A DNA stretch of 64,000 nucleotides from Tricholomella constricta. Taxonomy: Eukaryota > Basidiomycota > Agaricomycetes > Agaricales > Lyophyllaceae. The stretch spans positions 2,046,001 through 2,110,000 of the forward strand of contig JAACJP010000002.1 of assembly GCA_013368375.1 (NCBI GenBank). The letters are read 5' to 3'. The position numbers were made by a program, and so were the translations under genes. Of this stretch, positions 30,171 to 41,454 are shown piece by piece. The notes below the pieces were generated by a model. The model was not told the DNA's origin. It made no database searches and saw only the letters and a program-made list of their open reading frames with translations. Every line of letters starts with the position of its first letter. The first letter of the stretch is position 1.

Positions 30171-31339
30171 AGAAGACGACGTATCGCACCGCGCCTGAAC
30201 TGAGCCAGTGACTTGGATGCTGAGTTGCTTTCCTTTTTGAGGATTTCCGACAGCTTCTCTGTCTGATGGCGCTTACAAAACTTTGGGCAGACTGGGTACA
30301 CCACCAAATGATTCAAACATAATCTCAAGTATTCAGAAAAAATAGAGATATAAGGCATTTCTTCATGTTTGAAGAACCTCGCAGATTTTGTATTGAGATA
30401 AGATGACATTACTCTGAGCCCACGTACTCTGGAAGTGTGTCTTAAATATCCTATTTGGCCAGCACAATTTGACCCTTTGGACGAGGCAGGTGAACTTCAT
30501 GTTCCTCAAACATGTTAAAGGGTGAGAAAACCATTTTACATTCTTTGTATACACAACATTAGTAGGAGTTCAGGTGAACCGAGAGCATGCCGACTATCAT
30601 GGCCTCCCCTCCCTCATTTCCTGCCTCATCCTAATTACCTCTTAGCTGCCAGTGCTGAACCTGTGTGTTTGCCAGCAGCTTGTGCTTTCTTTCTTGCAGC
30701 AGCAGTTGCGGCCGTTTTTGCACGCTTTCCTCCTTGGGTAGATCAGAGGTTGGCGGCGATACAATTCTCAGAAATCACTGTGTAAACTCACATGCAGGCA
30801 ATGTTCTCGGCGAACCATCGCTTGCATTCTGGCAACTGTGTGATTTCGGGATGTGGGCTCTGAAGGTCTGGAGATTTGACCGAACAATATGTCCGCGTGA
30901 TCTGTTCGAACTTGGATATTTTTTTTCATTTCTCGCTCTTTATTGTTTTTCAATTCTCTTTTCTAAACCTCCCTTTCTTTCTTTCTCAACTTCCCTTCAT
31001 TTTTATTACACTTGACACGCCGTTTTTGATATCTGTCAACAACAAAGCTCGATATGTAGCTGAATACTCATACTATGTGTTACAATTGATATCGCTGCAA
31101 GCCTTCATGCTAATCTAGACTAGGTGCATTCCAACCGCCACCAGAGAGTGGCCTATGCTCTTCTCACAATAATTGGGCAGGCAGCATTACGGTCAACCCG
31201 TACATTGTCACATGACCTACTAGTTTGGCTTCTGACCAGATAATGTTATTAGCCCAGTCAATAATCAAACAGTATTTGGTTGGGATCAAAAGCCTATTTC
31301 TTTCTGATGATACTCACACACTCAGCAGTATTAAATCAA
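30171..31339. other. Relic-rich DNA without a supported gene
   Basis: A T-run (12 or more T) lies near 30141-30155 at the left edge. On the minus strand near 30640-30720 a frame reads KRAKTAATAAARKKAQAAGKH, an Ala/Lys-rich stretch that could be a degraded coding end. AT-rich DNA follows. No gene is called. Confidence 0.4.
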
Positions 31340-31730
31340 CTCTCTCTGTGGTTTTTTGAAGCTTTTGAAGTCCTACTATCAAGCAACCAAGGATGCTTCT
31401 TTCATCAATGACAACTGTGGGTCTGTGCTTTGACTGTTCGGAATGCTATAAACTTTAGCGTATCTTTCAGGGAAGGCTGCTGTTAAACAAGTTTTCTGCA
31501 TCACCAATGAACAGTCTCAACCCACTTTTGATGAGGACTTCAACTTCATCTCATATTACAACTGGACTGGCAGCCACAGCGCTCTCTTTCCTCAGGTGAA
31601 CAACCGTGAAAACAATGAACCCAAGGCCTACACAGGTCTCGTTGGTACCAACCATCGACCTTTAGATGATCTGAGCATATTCGGTGCATTAAGGCAATAC
31701 TTGAAGGGTTTCAAGATTCATACTCATTGA
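31340..31730 (+). pseudogene. Unrecognised coding relic with one intron-like gap
   Basis: Upstream piece reads LLKSYYQATKDASFINDN to a GTGGGT donor-like site near 31420. After TTTCAG at about 31472 the frame continues for roughly 85 residues with no stop: AAVKQVFCITNEQSQPTFDE, FNFISYYNWTGSHSALFPQ, AYTGLVGTNHRPLDDLSIFG, then TGA near 31730. The composition looks like real coding sequence, and there is no ATG in the second part. I do not recognise the family. It could be the 3' end of a lost transposon or host gene. Confidence 0.4.
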
Positions 31731-32489
31731 GGTTTAGCCTTCCTCACACCAGCAAATGTGATGCTTGAACTAAAGCATTTGGCAAACATTTTAGATGCTA
31801 CTGGATAACTTCCTGACGTTAGTCAAAATGCCAAAATGTGGAGCGCTAGGAGTTCAGTATGGAAACATATGGTTAAGTCTGTGTCGCAACATAGGTCCAG
31901 ATCTCTGCCGCCATGCCAGCATGCAAGGCCAAAGGACACAAGTTCTATCCACCCGGTCTGTTATTACATTACCACCACTCAATATTACTCTACGGTCTTC
32001 GGCATTGTTTACACCATCAGTTTGCATGTCCATAATTATAATATCATCGTGATTCTGATCTCACGGACATGGGCTGCTGGCTCGATATCCTCCGTGATTC
32101 TCATGCACTCACAACCTGCTGTTCAACCCATGGCAACATCAAATATATCTGAAATTAGCATTACTCAATGATTAACCAGGCAACTTCCAATGTGACAGTC
32201 AGATGAGGAGCAACATGGAGATGAGTCCTTGACCGCAACCATATGTTCATGCCTTTAAATATACATTGGGCCCAGATGGACTTCAGCTGCTATACAGATT
32301 GATGAAATACATGGAGGCACGTTGACGTGGCCTAACAAGATTTGAATTGCATTTTTGATGTGCAGCCCAGCTGAGTCTACACAAATATGACTGGGTCTGT
32401 TTTCAGGCTAAATTTTTTGGCTCCGTGTGTGGAATAGATGACAACACAATGGCGGTGTACCCCATGAACGCCTTCAACATTTCGACCCT
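31731..32489. other. No supported feature
   Basis: Short open frames only, none with a motif or conserved look. The right end borders the duplicated F-box segment. Confidence 0.45.
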
Positions 32490-32966
32490 CCTTCGTATTT
32501 TACCGCAAGTAAGGCAACTCACACAAAAGTCAATGATTTTTATGCCATGGGTCCGCCATACTCCTTTTCTGCTACCTTATCATTCATGTCTCCCTGAACA
32601 GACATCAATCATGGCTTAGAAGATACTGTTCACGAAACTGAAGAATTGCTCTCTTGTATGCAAATATCTTTGCCCCAACTAGATGCTGCTCAGAGCGGCA
32701 GTGGTCTACTCTCAGTGTGCCAAAGGCCAAGGACAGCGGTCGAGGAATTCCCCCCCCAAAATCCTCAGTGAGATCTTTGAGCATTGTATCTCAGACTTGG
32801 ACCCAGCTGTCATACACTTTAAAAGCATTTTGAGCCCCATGATGTTGGCCCAGGTATCCTGGACCTGGTGTTCTGTTGCACTGTCGGTCCCGAGGCTATG
32901 GAACAAAATCGTCGTAGACTACGGTGACTCGAAAAATATACATCAGCTGGCACAGGCCACTCACAA
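32490..32966 (+). pseudogene. Truncated duplicate of the F-box gene at 45045
   Basis: The nucleotide sequence parallels 45030-45520 almost base for base: the leader, the first intron (GTAAGG donor here and there, same acceptor CTGAACAG) and the F-box (PPKILSEIFEHCISDLDPAVIHF, SWTWCSVALSVPRLWNKIVVDYG). The first-exon ATG region carries a deletion. Several substitutions are present, and homology stops at the CACTCAC near 32966, after the F-box and before the repeat region. Since the intron is retained this is a DNA-level copy, not a retrocopy. Confidence 0.8.
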
Positions 32967-33482
32967 AGGTTCACAAAAATGGTTTTGGACATGGTGGACC
33001 ACCAAAACTGTAAAGCACCAGGTCACTGTGGGGTGCAGTGGGATCAAAACTGGGTCAATGGCCTCACCTTTATCCACAGCCTGAAAGCACTGCATCCCAT
33101 CTGATCTGTGCAGTGAACCAGAGTGATTGGGGAGCTGTGGCATAACAAGGAAGGCATTGTCCGGAGTGGGAAGTTGTCCAGGAATTGGCTGACAGGCATT
33201 GGACCAACAAGGAGTTCTCTTAATCCATGCGCCATTGATTGAAGTGCCTCTTGCACATCGGGAGTGGTGAGAATTCTGACATGTGATGAATTTAGGGCCT
33301 ATTGCCGGTGGTGGAGCCGACGGGTTTGACAGGAGTTATGATGCAGGTCAAGCCATCAAGCCGTAACCCTAGATAATGGAGATAACTCACATGCGACATG
33401 CATTTGACACGCCAGTGGCTCTCACATTGTATGTTGATACGTGCCTTGCAATTATTGTGAGAGTGATAAGTTGTTCGGCATC
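32967..33482. other. No supported feature
   Basis: Sequence between the F-box fragment and a 73-bp tandem duplication. No gene or clear repeat seen. Confidence 0.45.
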
Positions 33483-33628
33483 ATTGTAATATACTCGAAA
33501 TACAATTCTCTTTTATTCTTTACCCCCCACTACCCCAGATGACAGATCCTGTCTGATTGTAATATACTCGAAATACAATTCTCTTTTATTCTTTACCCCC
33601 CACTACCCCAGATGACAGATCCTGTCTG
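33483..33628. repeat. Perfect 73-bp tandem duplication
   Basis: Two copies (33483-33555 and 33556-33628), beginning ATTGTAATATACTCG and ending GATCCTGTCTG, identical by eye. The second copy runs into the start of the hAT-like frame, whose first codons (MTDPVWRHY) include its end. Confidence 0.9.
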
Positions 33629-36392
33629 GCGGCACTACCACAAAGGCCCGAAAAAATATCTGACAGACAAAAATCACTGGGAAGTCCAATGCCGTAGATG
33701 CATTTGTTTGAGGGTTTTGATCATCTGGAATGCCGACGTTGACATTGTCGCATCTGGTAATATGGCATCAGCACAAACAGAAGAAGAGCTTGAACAGTAT
33801 TGTAAGTACCTTGACAATGATCCTTGATGCAACTGCTGATAGGATGGCTGGAGATCTGTCCACAGTCAGTCCTTGCTCGAGAAAGATTGATGAAATGTGG
33901 ACACACCTGTCGCATTGTGAGAATGTAAATGCTTCGACCCAAGATGAGGCTACACGTGAGCTTTACACCAGGAAGAGGCGCCGGCATGAAAAAGAGAACC
34001 GGGGTGACCTCACTGACCATGTCGAGACACCACAAAGGCAATCTTCAGTTGTGCGGACCAACACACCAATAGCCTCTAGATTCTTGCCTTCAAATACACT
34101 TTTTGTTGACACCAGTACCCCATCTCCACTCTCACGTACCTATTTAAACTCATCAATCAGCTCGTCGGTGGACCTCTTGATCTTCTATGGTGAAACATTA
34201 CCTCACCATCGCTTCTCAAGCTCCACTCAGGACGAGTTCAATGCAGACCTTTGCCGTTTGCTTGTGGTTTGTAATATTGCATGGTGGGCAGTCGAGAATC
34301 CTTACTGGCGCCATTTTTTCAATAAATGGCTTCCTAATGCGCTGATGCCAGGGTGGAAGAAATTGTCCAATCCGGTGCTAGATGAGGAGTCGGATAAGGT
34401 GATCCGAGAGATGTAACCAAGGTAAAGAATAGATATGGAACTGGTCAGTGTGATGGTTGAAAAAACATAGCAAAGACATTGTTGATCGCGTCTACAATGA
34501 ATATGGAGTACAAGGTGAGTCCCGATAACTTCGAAACTAATAAATAATTACTTACCTATGACCAGCCTTATCTTCTCAATGTTGCTAACATCTCGGCCTT
34601 TCATAAAACCGTTGAGAACCTTCTGGAGATTGTCCTCCAGGAGATCAAATACGCGACAGAAATTCTGAAGATTATCGTCGTAGCGTGGTGTACAGATACC
34701 AGTGGCAAATCTGCAAAGATGAGGCATCAACTGAAGCTTAAAATGCCTTGGATCATTACCTTGGATTGTTGGTGCCATCAAGTAAGTTTTAATGTGTTAA
34801 TGCTTCAAATCAAAGGTCAATTGTAATACCGTTTCTGATCCTAGATCAATCTTGTTGTCAGTGACATCTTCAAGGTCAAAGGTGTCTTCATTAAATGCAT
34901 TGAAGGAGCAATTGAGGTCATTAAGTGGTTCAATAACCACAGCCGTACTCTAGGAATGTTGAAGGAGGTCCAGCGTCAGAAACTGTTAAAGGTTCTCGCA
35001 CTGATCCTTCCTGCGCTTACGCGCTGGACATCACATTACCTTGCAATATGCCAGTTGCTTGATCTCAAGGTCGTCTTCAAGCAGTTGCTCCTGGACTCAC
35101 GGGAAACAGTTCTGTGTTGTGCCGGTAAAAAGACAAAAGCAAAATTAGAGGCAGAAGTGATCATTGGCGTCCTTGAAGGATGGGACTTCTGGCCAAATCT
35201 CAAACGGTTTGTCATTAATTGGTTAGTCATCAATTTGTGGACTCACATTGACACAGAGTCAAGGCCCATCTTGAACCACTTGCCATTGCCGCCAACCCCA
35301 CATCACCCAAGAGCAATAATGCACAGCTCGACACAATTGTCCTTACTCTGGTCAATCTCTATCGCATGTACTCAGATGAAAGCCGTGGATTTGATGTGTC
35401 TATCTCACGTGCAGTGTTGGCCAGCCTGGAGAAGAGATGGGCCAATGCAGATCGACCAATCTTCATCCTAGCTATGGTCTTGGACCCCTACATCAGAGCT
35501 AATTTTTTTGCAAAGGAGTCACTGTATCGTTCCTAGCAAAACTCTGGCTTCTTGTCACTAAAGCTTACCAACGACTCTTCAACACCCTCGGGGAACCCAA
35601 TCATGCATTCAGAACTGCATTCGGACATTACATGCACTGGACTGGGGAGTGGTCAGATGAGGCAATGGGCCTGCCGTACCACAAGAAGGCAGCAGTTCAA
35701 GAGGTGCATGAAGTGTGGCCTCGATTACTGACAAAGTCGAACTAATTTTCTCGTAGAAACGTGTCATGAACCTCATCACTCTTTGACGGGAGCTCCCCCC
35801 CTCACTAGGTGACGACTCCATGGATCACTCCACCACACCTCAGGAAAAATCTGCTTTGGTCGAGATGGCGATGCGGATTCACAGTGCAACACCAAACTCG
35901 GCAGCAACTGAGCAGATTTTTAGTCAATTTGGCATCAAGCACTCAAAACATCAGGACCGCACCCATCCAGAGAAGATACGGAAGGAAGTTCTTCTAAAGA
36001 TGAACACCCTTTCCAAGTTTGGCCCCTCACCACGCCAAAAATGTGTGTTCGGAGATGAGGACAGCAACCATTTCGAAACTGATGTTTCCACGCCAAGCCA
36101 GCCTGAGGCTTCGACATCCATCAATCCCATGGACCCCCTTCACTTCAGCACCATGGCACGGGAGATGGTCGCTGAAGCGTCGCATAACTCCACAGATACA
36201 GCAGCCACGACACCGTTGATATGCACCCTCTTCGGCTGGTCACCGATCCGACGTTCCAACCACAGTAAACCACCCAAAGACGCACGCGACAACATCGACC
36301 GACTCGCCAACCAACTCGTCGACCGACTCCCAACCAAACGTGACCTACTCAACTCGGCTGACCTCGCTCTCGGGCGCTGGAGATCGGAGTAA
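33612..36392 (+). pseudogene. hAT-superfamily transposase, decayed
   Basis: A BED-type finger start (VWRHYHKGPKKY with CRRC) is followed by linker frames, then the transposase body: NPYWRHFFNKWLPNALMPG, GTGQCDG, DTSGKSAKMRHQLKLKMP, DCWCHQINLVVSDIF, GMLKEVQRQKL, LPALTRWTSHYLAICQLL. The C-terminal dimerisation segment is ATPNSAATEQIFSQFGIKHS (about 35885-35945). Damage includes an in-frame TGA in CDG-stop-KN near 34464, where a Trp codon is expected, frame changes near 34430, 34540, 35240 and 35470, and a lost frame before 35820. Some gaps could be introns. hAT enzymes cut and paste DNA with 8-bp target duplications; I did not find terminal inverted repeats. Confidence 0.78.
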
Positions 36393-37119
36393 CCATGTAG
36401 TCACCAAGCGACTACGCACATTCGTCTGTCAAAATGTCAAACACCCGACTTGGCATCTTACCCATGATGCATTTACCGACAAAGCCACTCCATCTCCTAT
36501 TCACGGCACAGATCCGACTAACTCACGGAGTCCCGTAATCACTGACTGCCCTGATCACATATCCGATCTGACACATGTATCCGATCCGACACTGGTATCC
36601 GATCAATAACGCACCACACTCGACTTGTCCTCAGAAACGTGCCGCGCGGTGCCAGACTTGGCGACAACCTAACGTGAAATGCCTGCATGGTTGCGCGAAG
36701 AGTCGGTGATCTGACTTTATCATATAAACAATCCCATGTAGTACCTACTAGTCTCCGAACCGTCCTCATCGTAAAAACTCGTCGCAAACCGCTGCAATCG
36801 TCGCCACTATCATAAAAACTCGTAAACCACCGTATCTGTCTGCTTGTACTCGTCGCCCAAACCCGTGCATCAGGAAAAACGGAAGTGATCCGTAACAAAC
36901 TGCCAAGGTCTGGAGCTGTTGTAGATGGCCAGCTTGTATATACTAGTCTGTAGCTCTGGTACATGTCTGTAGCCTTTACCAATGGAATGTAGATCACAGG
37001 ACACTTACTATATGTATTGCTTCCTATTATTATGTTCTTCAAGCATTTGAACTGTAGTGCACACCAAACATACTGCGTAGTGCCCCGATAACTTGCGCAC
37101 AGGTGAAAAATATATTACG

Positions 37120-37196
37120 CCTGCAGGGGATCGAACTCATGATGTCACTTTAAAGTGGCTAGTGAAAGTCTTCATCACAAACACTACACCATAGTG
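37120..37196 (-). other. tRNA-like segment (Glu-like), probably pseudo-tRNA or SINE head
   Basis: The minus strand has a box A (TGGTGTAGTGT, 37191-37181) and box B (GAGTTCGATCC, 37138-37128) at tRNA-like spacing, and a CTTTCAC stretch resembling the anticodon loop of tRNA-Glu(TTC). The T stem and anticodon stem do not pair well, so it is not a working tRNA as it stands. Confidence 0.4.
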
Positions 37197-37734
37197 TTAT
37201 ATATTGCCATCCCAACTATACAACTTCATGACGTCCAGCAGCAGCCTTGCGCTAGAAAAAAGTTTTCAAGTGCTTTCAAACTCCGACTCCGCATCCACCC
37301 GCACTTGTTGTCTTGATGCACCGTCGCATTCTCCCTCTCACTCCCTTTCTCCTTTTCTGGTCTTTTTGCTCCTGTCTTCCTGTTGACAGTGGATGCTTTG
37401 TGATCATCTATGATGACCATGAATGTTGGTCCCACCTGTGGCACAAGCACTTCTATTGAGCCCTGTGTTTCTCCTTTCCATCCATTTTTTCTTTGCATGC
37501 TCGCGCCTTTGACACCTATCTGGTAGAACCAGGTGAGTTTACAGTTTTCTTATCTTATTCCACCCCTGACTGAGAAGTTTTCTATTATTGAAAGCCGTTG
37601 TGAAGGCTGGACAGAGGCCAGGCCACTACTTTAAGGGAGTAGCGAGACGGTGTTGGATATCAGATCTCATCTGCGGTTAGTCCACAGTCATATTTTCACT
37701 GGTTTATATTAATGCTTGTGCAACAATAGCTCCC

Positions 37735-37786
37735 TCCCTCAAGATCATCCCTTTCCCCCATCCCTCAAGATCATCCCCTTCCCCCA
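37735..37786. repeat. 26-bp tandem repeat, two copies
   Basis: TCCCTCAAGATCATCC followed by a C/T-rich end, twice in a row with one mismatch. Confidence 0.8.
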
Positions 37787-38402
37787 TTTTTCCCCCCACC
37801 TTTCACCTATCCTTGGTCACCACTTTCAACATATCCTTTTATAGATGGTTATTTAACCCTGGTTAGTGCTGTGGAGGTTAGTGCCATGGAGGATGGACAT
37901 GGTTTACATTTTTGTTTTAATTACTTTGAATACATTTTTTTTCATATTATAATGTTTTATGTGAGACTATGAACTCGTATATAAGCCCTATAGCTCTCGT
38001 AGCTGTGGTGTTACAGGCATCTATGGAAAGCTACGCAGAGCTACGGGAGCTTGGCTGGTAGCTACGGACTATTACCTAAAGGGAACTTGGGTCCGCGAAG
38101 TTCACGAGTTATCAAAGCTCCATAGAGGTATGGAGACAAGTCAATTTTTCCTGATGTGAGTTCTCCGTATTAACATCGTTCGTCTCGTTGTCGCGCCACC
38201 GACACAAGCAGTCGTGTCGCCGACCCTTTCCAGCTGGGAACGATCGCATCCTATCGCGCTCGTCGCATCGTCGTCGGTTCGACTAATTACGAGTCGGATC
38301 GTCTTTACCTTTGTCCAAACCATCCTTTTAGCCCTGCACACTTGCGTGTTTGGGAACTTTTAACACTTCTCGCCCCCTATAGTTGTTAGTTGTTTTGTTG
38401 TT

Positions 38403-38684
38403 GTGTACAGCACCTACAGGCCTTCTAGCACTATCACCGTCGACATCAACAAACCCAAACCCACTCACTTCGACATTTTCTCGACCCACCAACGACGACC
38501 TGACTCTGCAAAATCTTTTTCACTACCCACCGGCCTCCGACCAACCTCCGACACCTCCTCGACGTCGTTCAAGGTCCTCACAGAGTGCTGGCAGGCTGGT
38601 GAGATGGGATTTGCAAACGAAAGGACATTTCATGATATCATCCATGAGGAGGATGACGTCTTGCCAGAGGTTTCTGATTTGTAG
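38403..38684 (+). CDS. Possible small protein, unknown
   Basis: A 93-residue frame with ATG at 38403, a Ser/Thr-rich N-terminus and an acidic end (FHDIIHEEDDVLPEVSDL). It follows a CpG-rich stretch that could be a 5' leader. There is no recognisable family. It could also be the first exon of something longer or chance. Confidence 0.25.
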   Translation: MYSTYRPSSTITVDINKPKPTHFDIFSTHQRRPDSAKSFSLPTGLRPTSDTSSTSFKVLTECWQAGEMGFANERTFHDIIHEEDDVLPEVSDL

Positions 38685-38869
38685 GGTGAGATTTTCGAGA
38701 CAATACTCCTTATACCACTTATACCATATGCATTTAATCTATCTAATTCTACAACATTGTAGTCAGTATATACAGTTCTGTATGTGCCCTCTTCATTCAG
38801 TCTCGGCTGCTTCGTTGGCACGTTCCAGAAAAGGAAGGTGATCATGTCTTGACTTTGTCTTGTCGGGGT

Positions 38870-38920
38870 CAAGGGTCATGCATCATGACGGGCAGTCAAA
38901 TCCGTCATGACTGACCCTTG
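38870..38920. repeat. 51-bp imperfect palindrome
   Basis: Two stacked inverted segments: CAAGGGTCA (38870-38878) with TGACCCTTG (38912-38920), and inside them TCATGACGG (38883-38891) with CCGTCATGA (38902-38910). A small asymmetric bulge and a 10-nt loop remain. It lies 240 bases upstream of the membrane-protein gene. Confidence 0.75.
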
Positions 38921-39158
38921 GTCAAACCCCATCAACGCCATCACTGCCTATCGCTCTCCCACCAGGTACCATCATGCCCACGGGAAGATCTTCAATATAT
39001 CACCACGCATCTCGAGTCCCTGGGTACCTGTTCACGGCCACGTTTCCAGAACGGCGCTTATGTGGTGATTTGGTCCCGATACAAGATGGTGCGTACCAGA
39101 TTCATCTCTTGGCTGTCCACCCACTCAACTTGAATTCAGCACGCTATTCAAGTTCAAC

Positions 39159-41042
39159 ATGTCAGGAATCTCAGCCAGCTTACCAGTGACGAACTTCCAG
39201 GATCTGAGTGCAGTGCTCTCTCTTCTTGCTGCCGACACGGTCGAAAAGAAGTTGGGCAGCGAGACAAGGTGTGTGTATGTCAACTCTTCCGTCCTAGTCA
39301 ATGGAACACGACGAATTCTTAGTTTCGACTGGGAACGAATGTCCGGCGTTTGGTCGACTTTCGGACTGATTGGTGCTCTCCGTGCTAATCTGAAAGTTGC
39401 TGTTGGGCTTGCCAGTTCAGAGCGAGCAGGGGTTAGCCTTGTCGGTGCAGGAGGCTATACATCCCAGAAAACCGAATTTGCCTTGTGTTATTGGCGAGTC
39501 GGCCGGACGAACACACCAGTCACCTGGCGCGACCCCACCAACCAAATATTGTCACTCATGCGTTCTTCCAGTTCAGCATGGATACGCCCGCATTTCATCG
39601 TGATAGGGTACTCTCAATGTCCTTGGAAATGGCGACGATGGCGGTGCATGAAGGAAATTGTGGTTCCATGCCTCTGGGCATTGTCTTCTATCGCCATTAC
39701 ATCCCTCCCGACCATAACTCTATTCCCATCGGTTCGGAAGTTGGGAATGGTCGAAGTGGTTACACTAACTCTTCAGATCGCAACAAGTCTTTTGGCTGGA
39801 TCCATAGTACCCATTCTGATACACCGACTCAACTCTCATGGTGTCCCACACCTTCGTCAGATTGACGTCGATCGGATGGGCCCCAAGTCTCTATCTGTTG
39901 TTCGCGAAGGTGATGACATCATGGCATCGTATACAAAAGGCGAAACACACATCGTGTGGCAAACCGCGGCGAGCAAAGTTGGACGTCGCAGTGGGGACCT
40001 GTGGTGGATACGTATGCTGTGTGCGCTAAACAGTGCCGCCATCCTCGCAGCTTACCTTTTCAATTACATTTGCCTCGGCAATGCTTCTAGCCGACGGCAG
40101 TATCTTTGGCTTGGATCCCAAACTCTAATCCTTGTGTGTCGGTATATCTTGTGGGCGAAGAGACCAGTTCTGTTCCCGCAACGACCCCTATGTCTACTCT
40201 ATATCACGGCAGGTTCCCTCTACGACCCTCTTCCTGCGGAGCCACCTGCCAATCCTCTCCCAGCATCGACAGAACCAAAGCTCCAGCTTTCAACCATCAA
40301 CTTCGCAGTGGCATCAGCATATAGCAAAGGCAAAAACCGGGGGTCGTCTACGGTCACTCTCCGGCTTGAGTTCCTTGCCAAATTAGCCAACACAATACCT
40401 TCAGACATGATATCCGCAGAATACCTATCGCTAGCTGGGATTCTCAGCACAACCGACACTAACAAAATCACTATTGTGCGGCTTGCCTGGAGCTTCGTTG
40501 AGGAAGTATATGCGGCTCAGGGTGTGATTTTGGGTCACAATCCATGGGCGGTTGGGGGGATCTATCTTGGTGCTGTTCTTCTGGAGGACCAGTTCATTGG
40601 TCTGACAACAGTACACCCATTCCAAGGCCACGTCGCTGAATGTGCGGATAAGCAGTGTGCCGCTTCACATGCTGATTACGCTTCGGGTGGCATGACACTG
40701 GATGGTTACTTTGTGGACAGTCTAATCGGTGGTCGGATCATCAAATGGTTCTGCCAGACGAGTCCGAGTTTACTGGTGTGGCACGATAGGTTTCGATCTA
40801 ACATTGCCTTGTGTCGGTCAACCGCGCGGTCGAATGGGCCGTCGTATATTGAAATTCATACGAGCACATTTGGACCCAAACATCAGCTCGACATCTCGCG
40901 GATTGAGCCGACTTTCAACTTCGACTTTGTGCGAGCGGCAGTCCTCGAGGCACGTACCAAGAACCACGATCAGTGTCATCCCAGCGTCTGTGAAGTTGAA
41001 ACTTTTGGGACATCCGAACTTCGTGTGCCGGCTACTAGTTGA
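39159..41042 (+). CDS. Multi-pass membrane protein, function unknown
   Basis: Uninterrupted 627-residue frame, ATG at 39159. The N-terminal third (VTNFQDLSAVLSLLAADTVEKKLG, WSTFGLIGALRANLKVAVGLA) resembles an agaricomycete family of unnamed membrane proteins. Predicted membrane helices by eye: about 170-193 (IVVPCLWALSSIAITSLPTI), 197-220 (VVTLTLQIATSLLAGSIVPI), 285-310 (MLCALNSAAILAAYLFNYICLG) and 318-336 (YLWLGSQTLILVCRYILWA). The C-terminal 250 residues are soluble-looking with several Cys and His (AECADKQCAASHADYA). No catalytic motif is known to me. It has no introns, unlike most neighbours. The start could lie upstream via an exon near 38930-39150, which I could not support. Confidence 0.65.
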   Translation: MSGISASLPVTNFQDLSAVLSLLAADTVEKKLGSETRCVYVNSSVLVNGTRRILSFDWERMSGVWSTFGLIGALRANLKVAVGLASSERAGVSLVGAGGYTSQKTEFALCYWRVGRTNTPVTWRDPTNQILSLMRSSSSAWIRPHFIVIGYSQCPWKWRRWRCMKEIVVPCLWALSSIAITSLPTITLFPSVRKLGMVEVVTLTLQIATSLLAGSIVPILIHRLNSHGVPHLRQIDVDRMGPKSLSVVREGDDIMASYTKGETHIVWQTAASKVGRRSGDLWWIRMLCALNSAAILAAYLFNYICLGNASSRRQYLWLGSQTLILVCRYILWAKRPVLFPQRPLCLLYITAGSLYDPLPAEPPANPLPASTEPKLQLSTINFAVASAYSKGKNRGSSTVTLRLEFLAKLANTIPSDMISAEYLSLAGILSTTDTNKITIVRLAWSFVEEVYAAQGVILGHNPWAVGGIYLGAVLLEDQFIGLTTVHPFQGHVAECADKQCAASHADYASGGMTLDGYFVDSLIGGRIIKWFCQTSPSLLVWHDRFRSNIALCRSTARSNGPSYIEIHTSTFGPKHQLDISRIEPTFNFDFVRAAVLEARTKNHDQCHPSVCEVETFGTSELRVPATS

Positions 41043-41454
41043 CCAGGTATGGTGCGGCCATTGAACGCCAGGGCCAAGTTCTGATCGTGTTTCATCTTGT
41101 CCGCAGCTCGCGACCATGCAAATAGTCTCCTACCCACCACCACCCTCCACCCCCACCACCAACACCTCCCCCAGGCACGTACCCACGCAGCCTGACAACG
41201 AGCATGCTGCCAAACGGCGTGCTCACTGACTCAGACAAGCCTAAATAGGACAAGAATGGCAGCTTCACATATAATTACCGAAATTGACAATGGACGATGA
41301 TTCTTAATTTACCTGGAAAACTAGTACGGTGTTGACCGTGTCTCAAACAAATTCTAGATGGCCTCAGAAGTAGATGTGACGTGGAGTGATGCGCATGGTA
41401 CAGCGCTCCTCGAAGATGCATTGTACAGCTCTACATTAGACTGACACTAACATT
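41043..41454. other. No supported feature
   Basis: 3' flank of the membrane-protein gene and flank of the EthD remnant. Contains a short CCACCACCAC-type simple repeat near 41140-41170. Confidence 0.45.

Larger units (their letters stand above)
36393..38382. other. Non-coding stretch with small repeats and one tRNA-like segment
   Basis: Contains three TATCCGATC motifs at about 36555-36605, a tRNA-like segment at 37120-37196, a 26-bp tandem repeat at 37735-37786, and short inverted copies of AGCTCYCGTAGCT at 37992-38004 and 38039-38051. No gene is supported. Short frames around 36539-37042 and 37226-37498 lack family features. Confidence 0.45.

Noticed and set aside
30101..30554. Minus-strand frames just upstream of the helicase remnant as its first RecA domain
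   Set aside because: No Walker A, DEAH or other helicase motif is present; the remnant seems to start at about 30170.
38403..38684. Treating the small acidic frame as a firm gene
   Set aside because: Only composition supports it; kept as a low-confidence feature.
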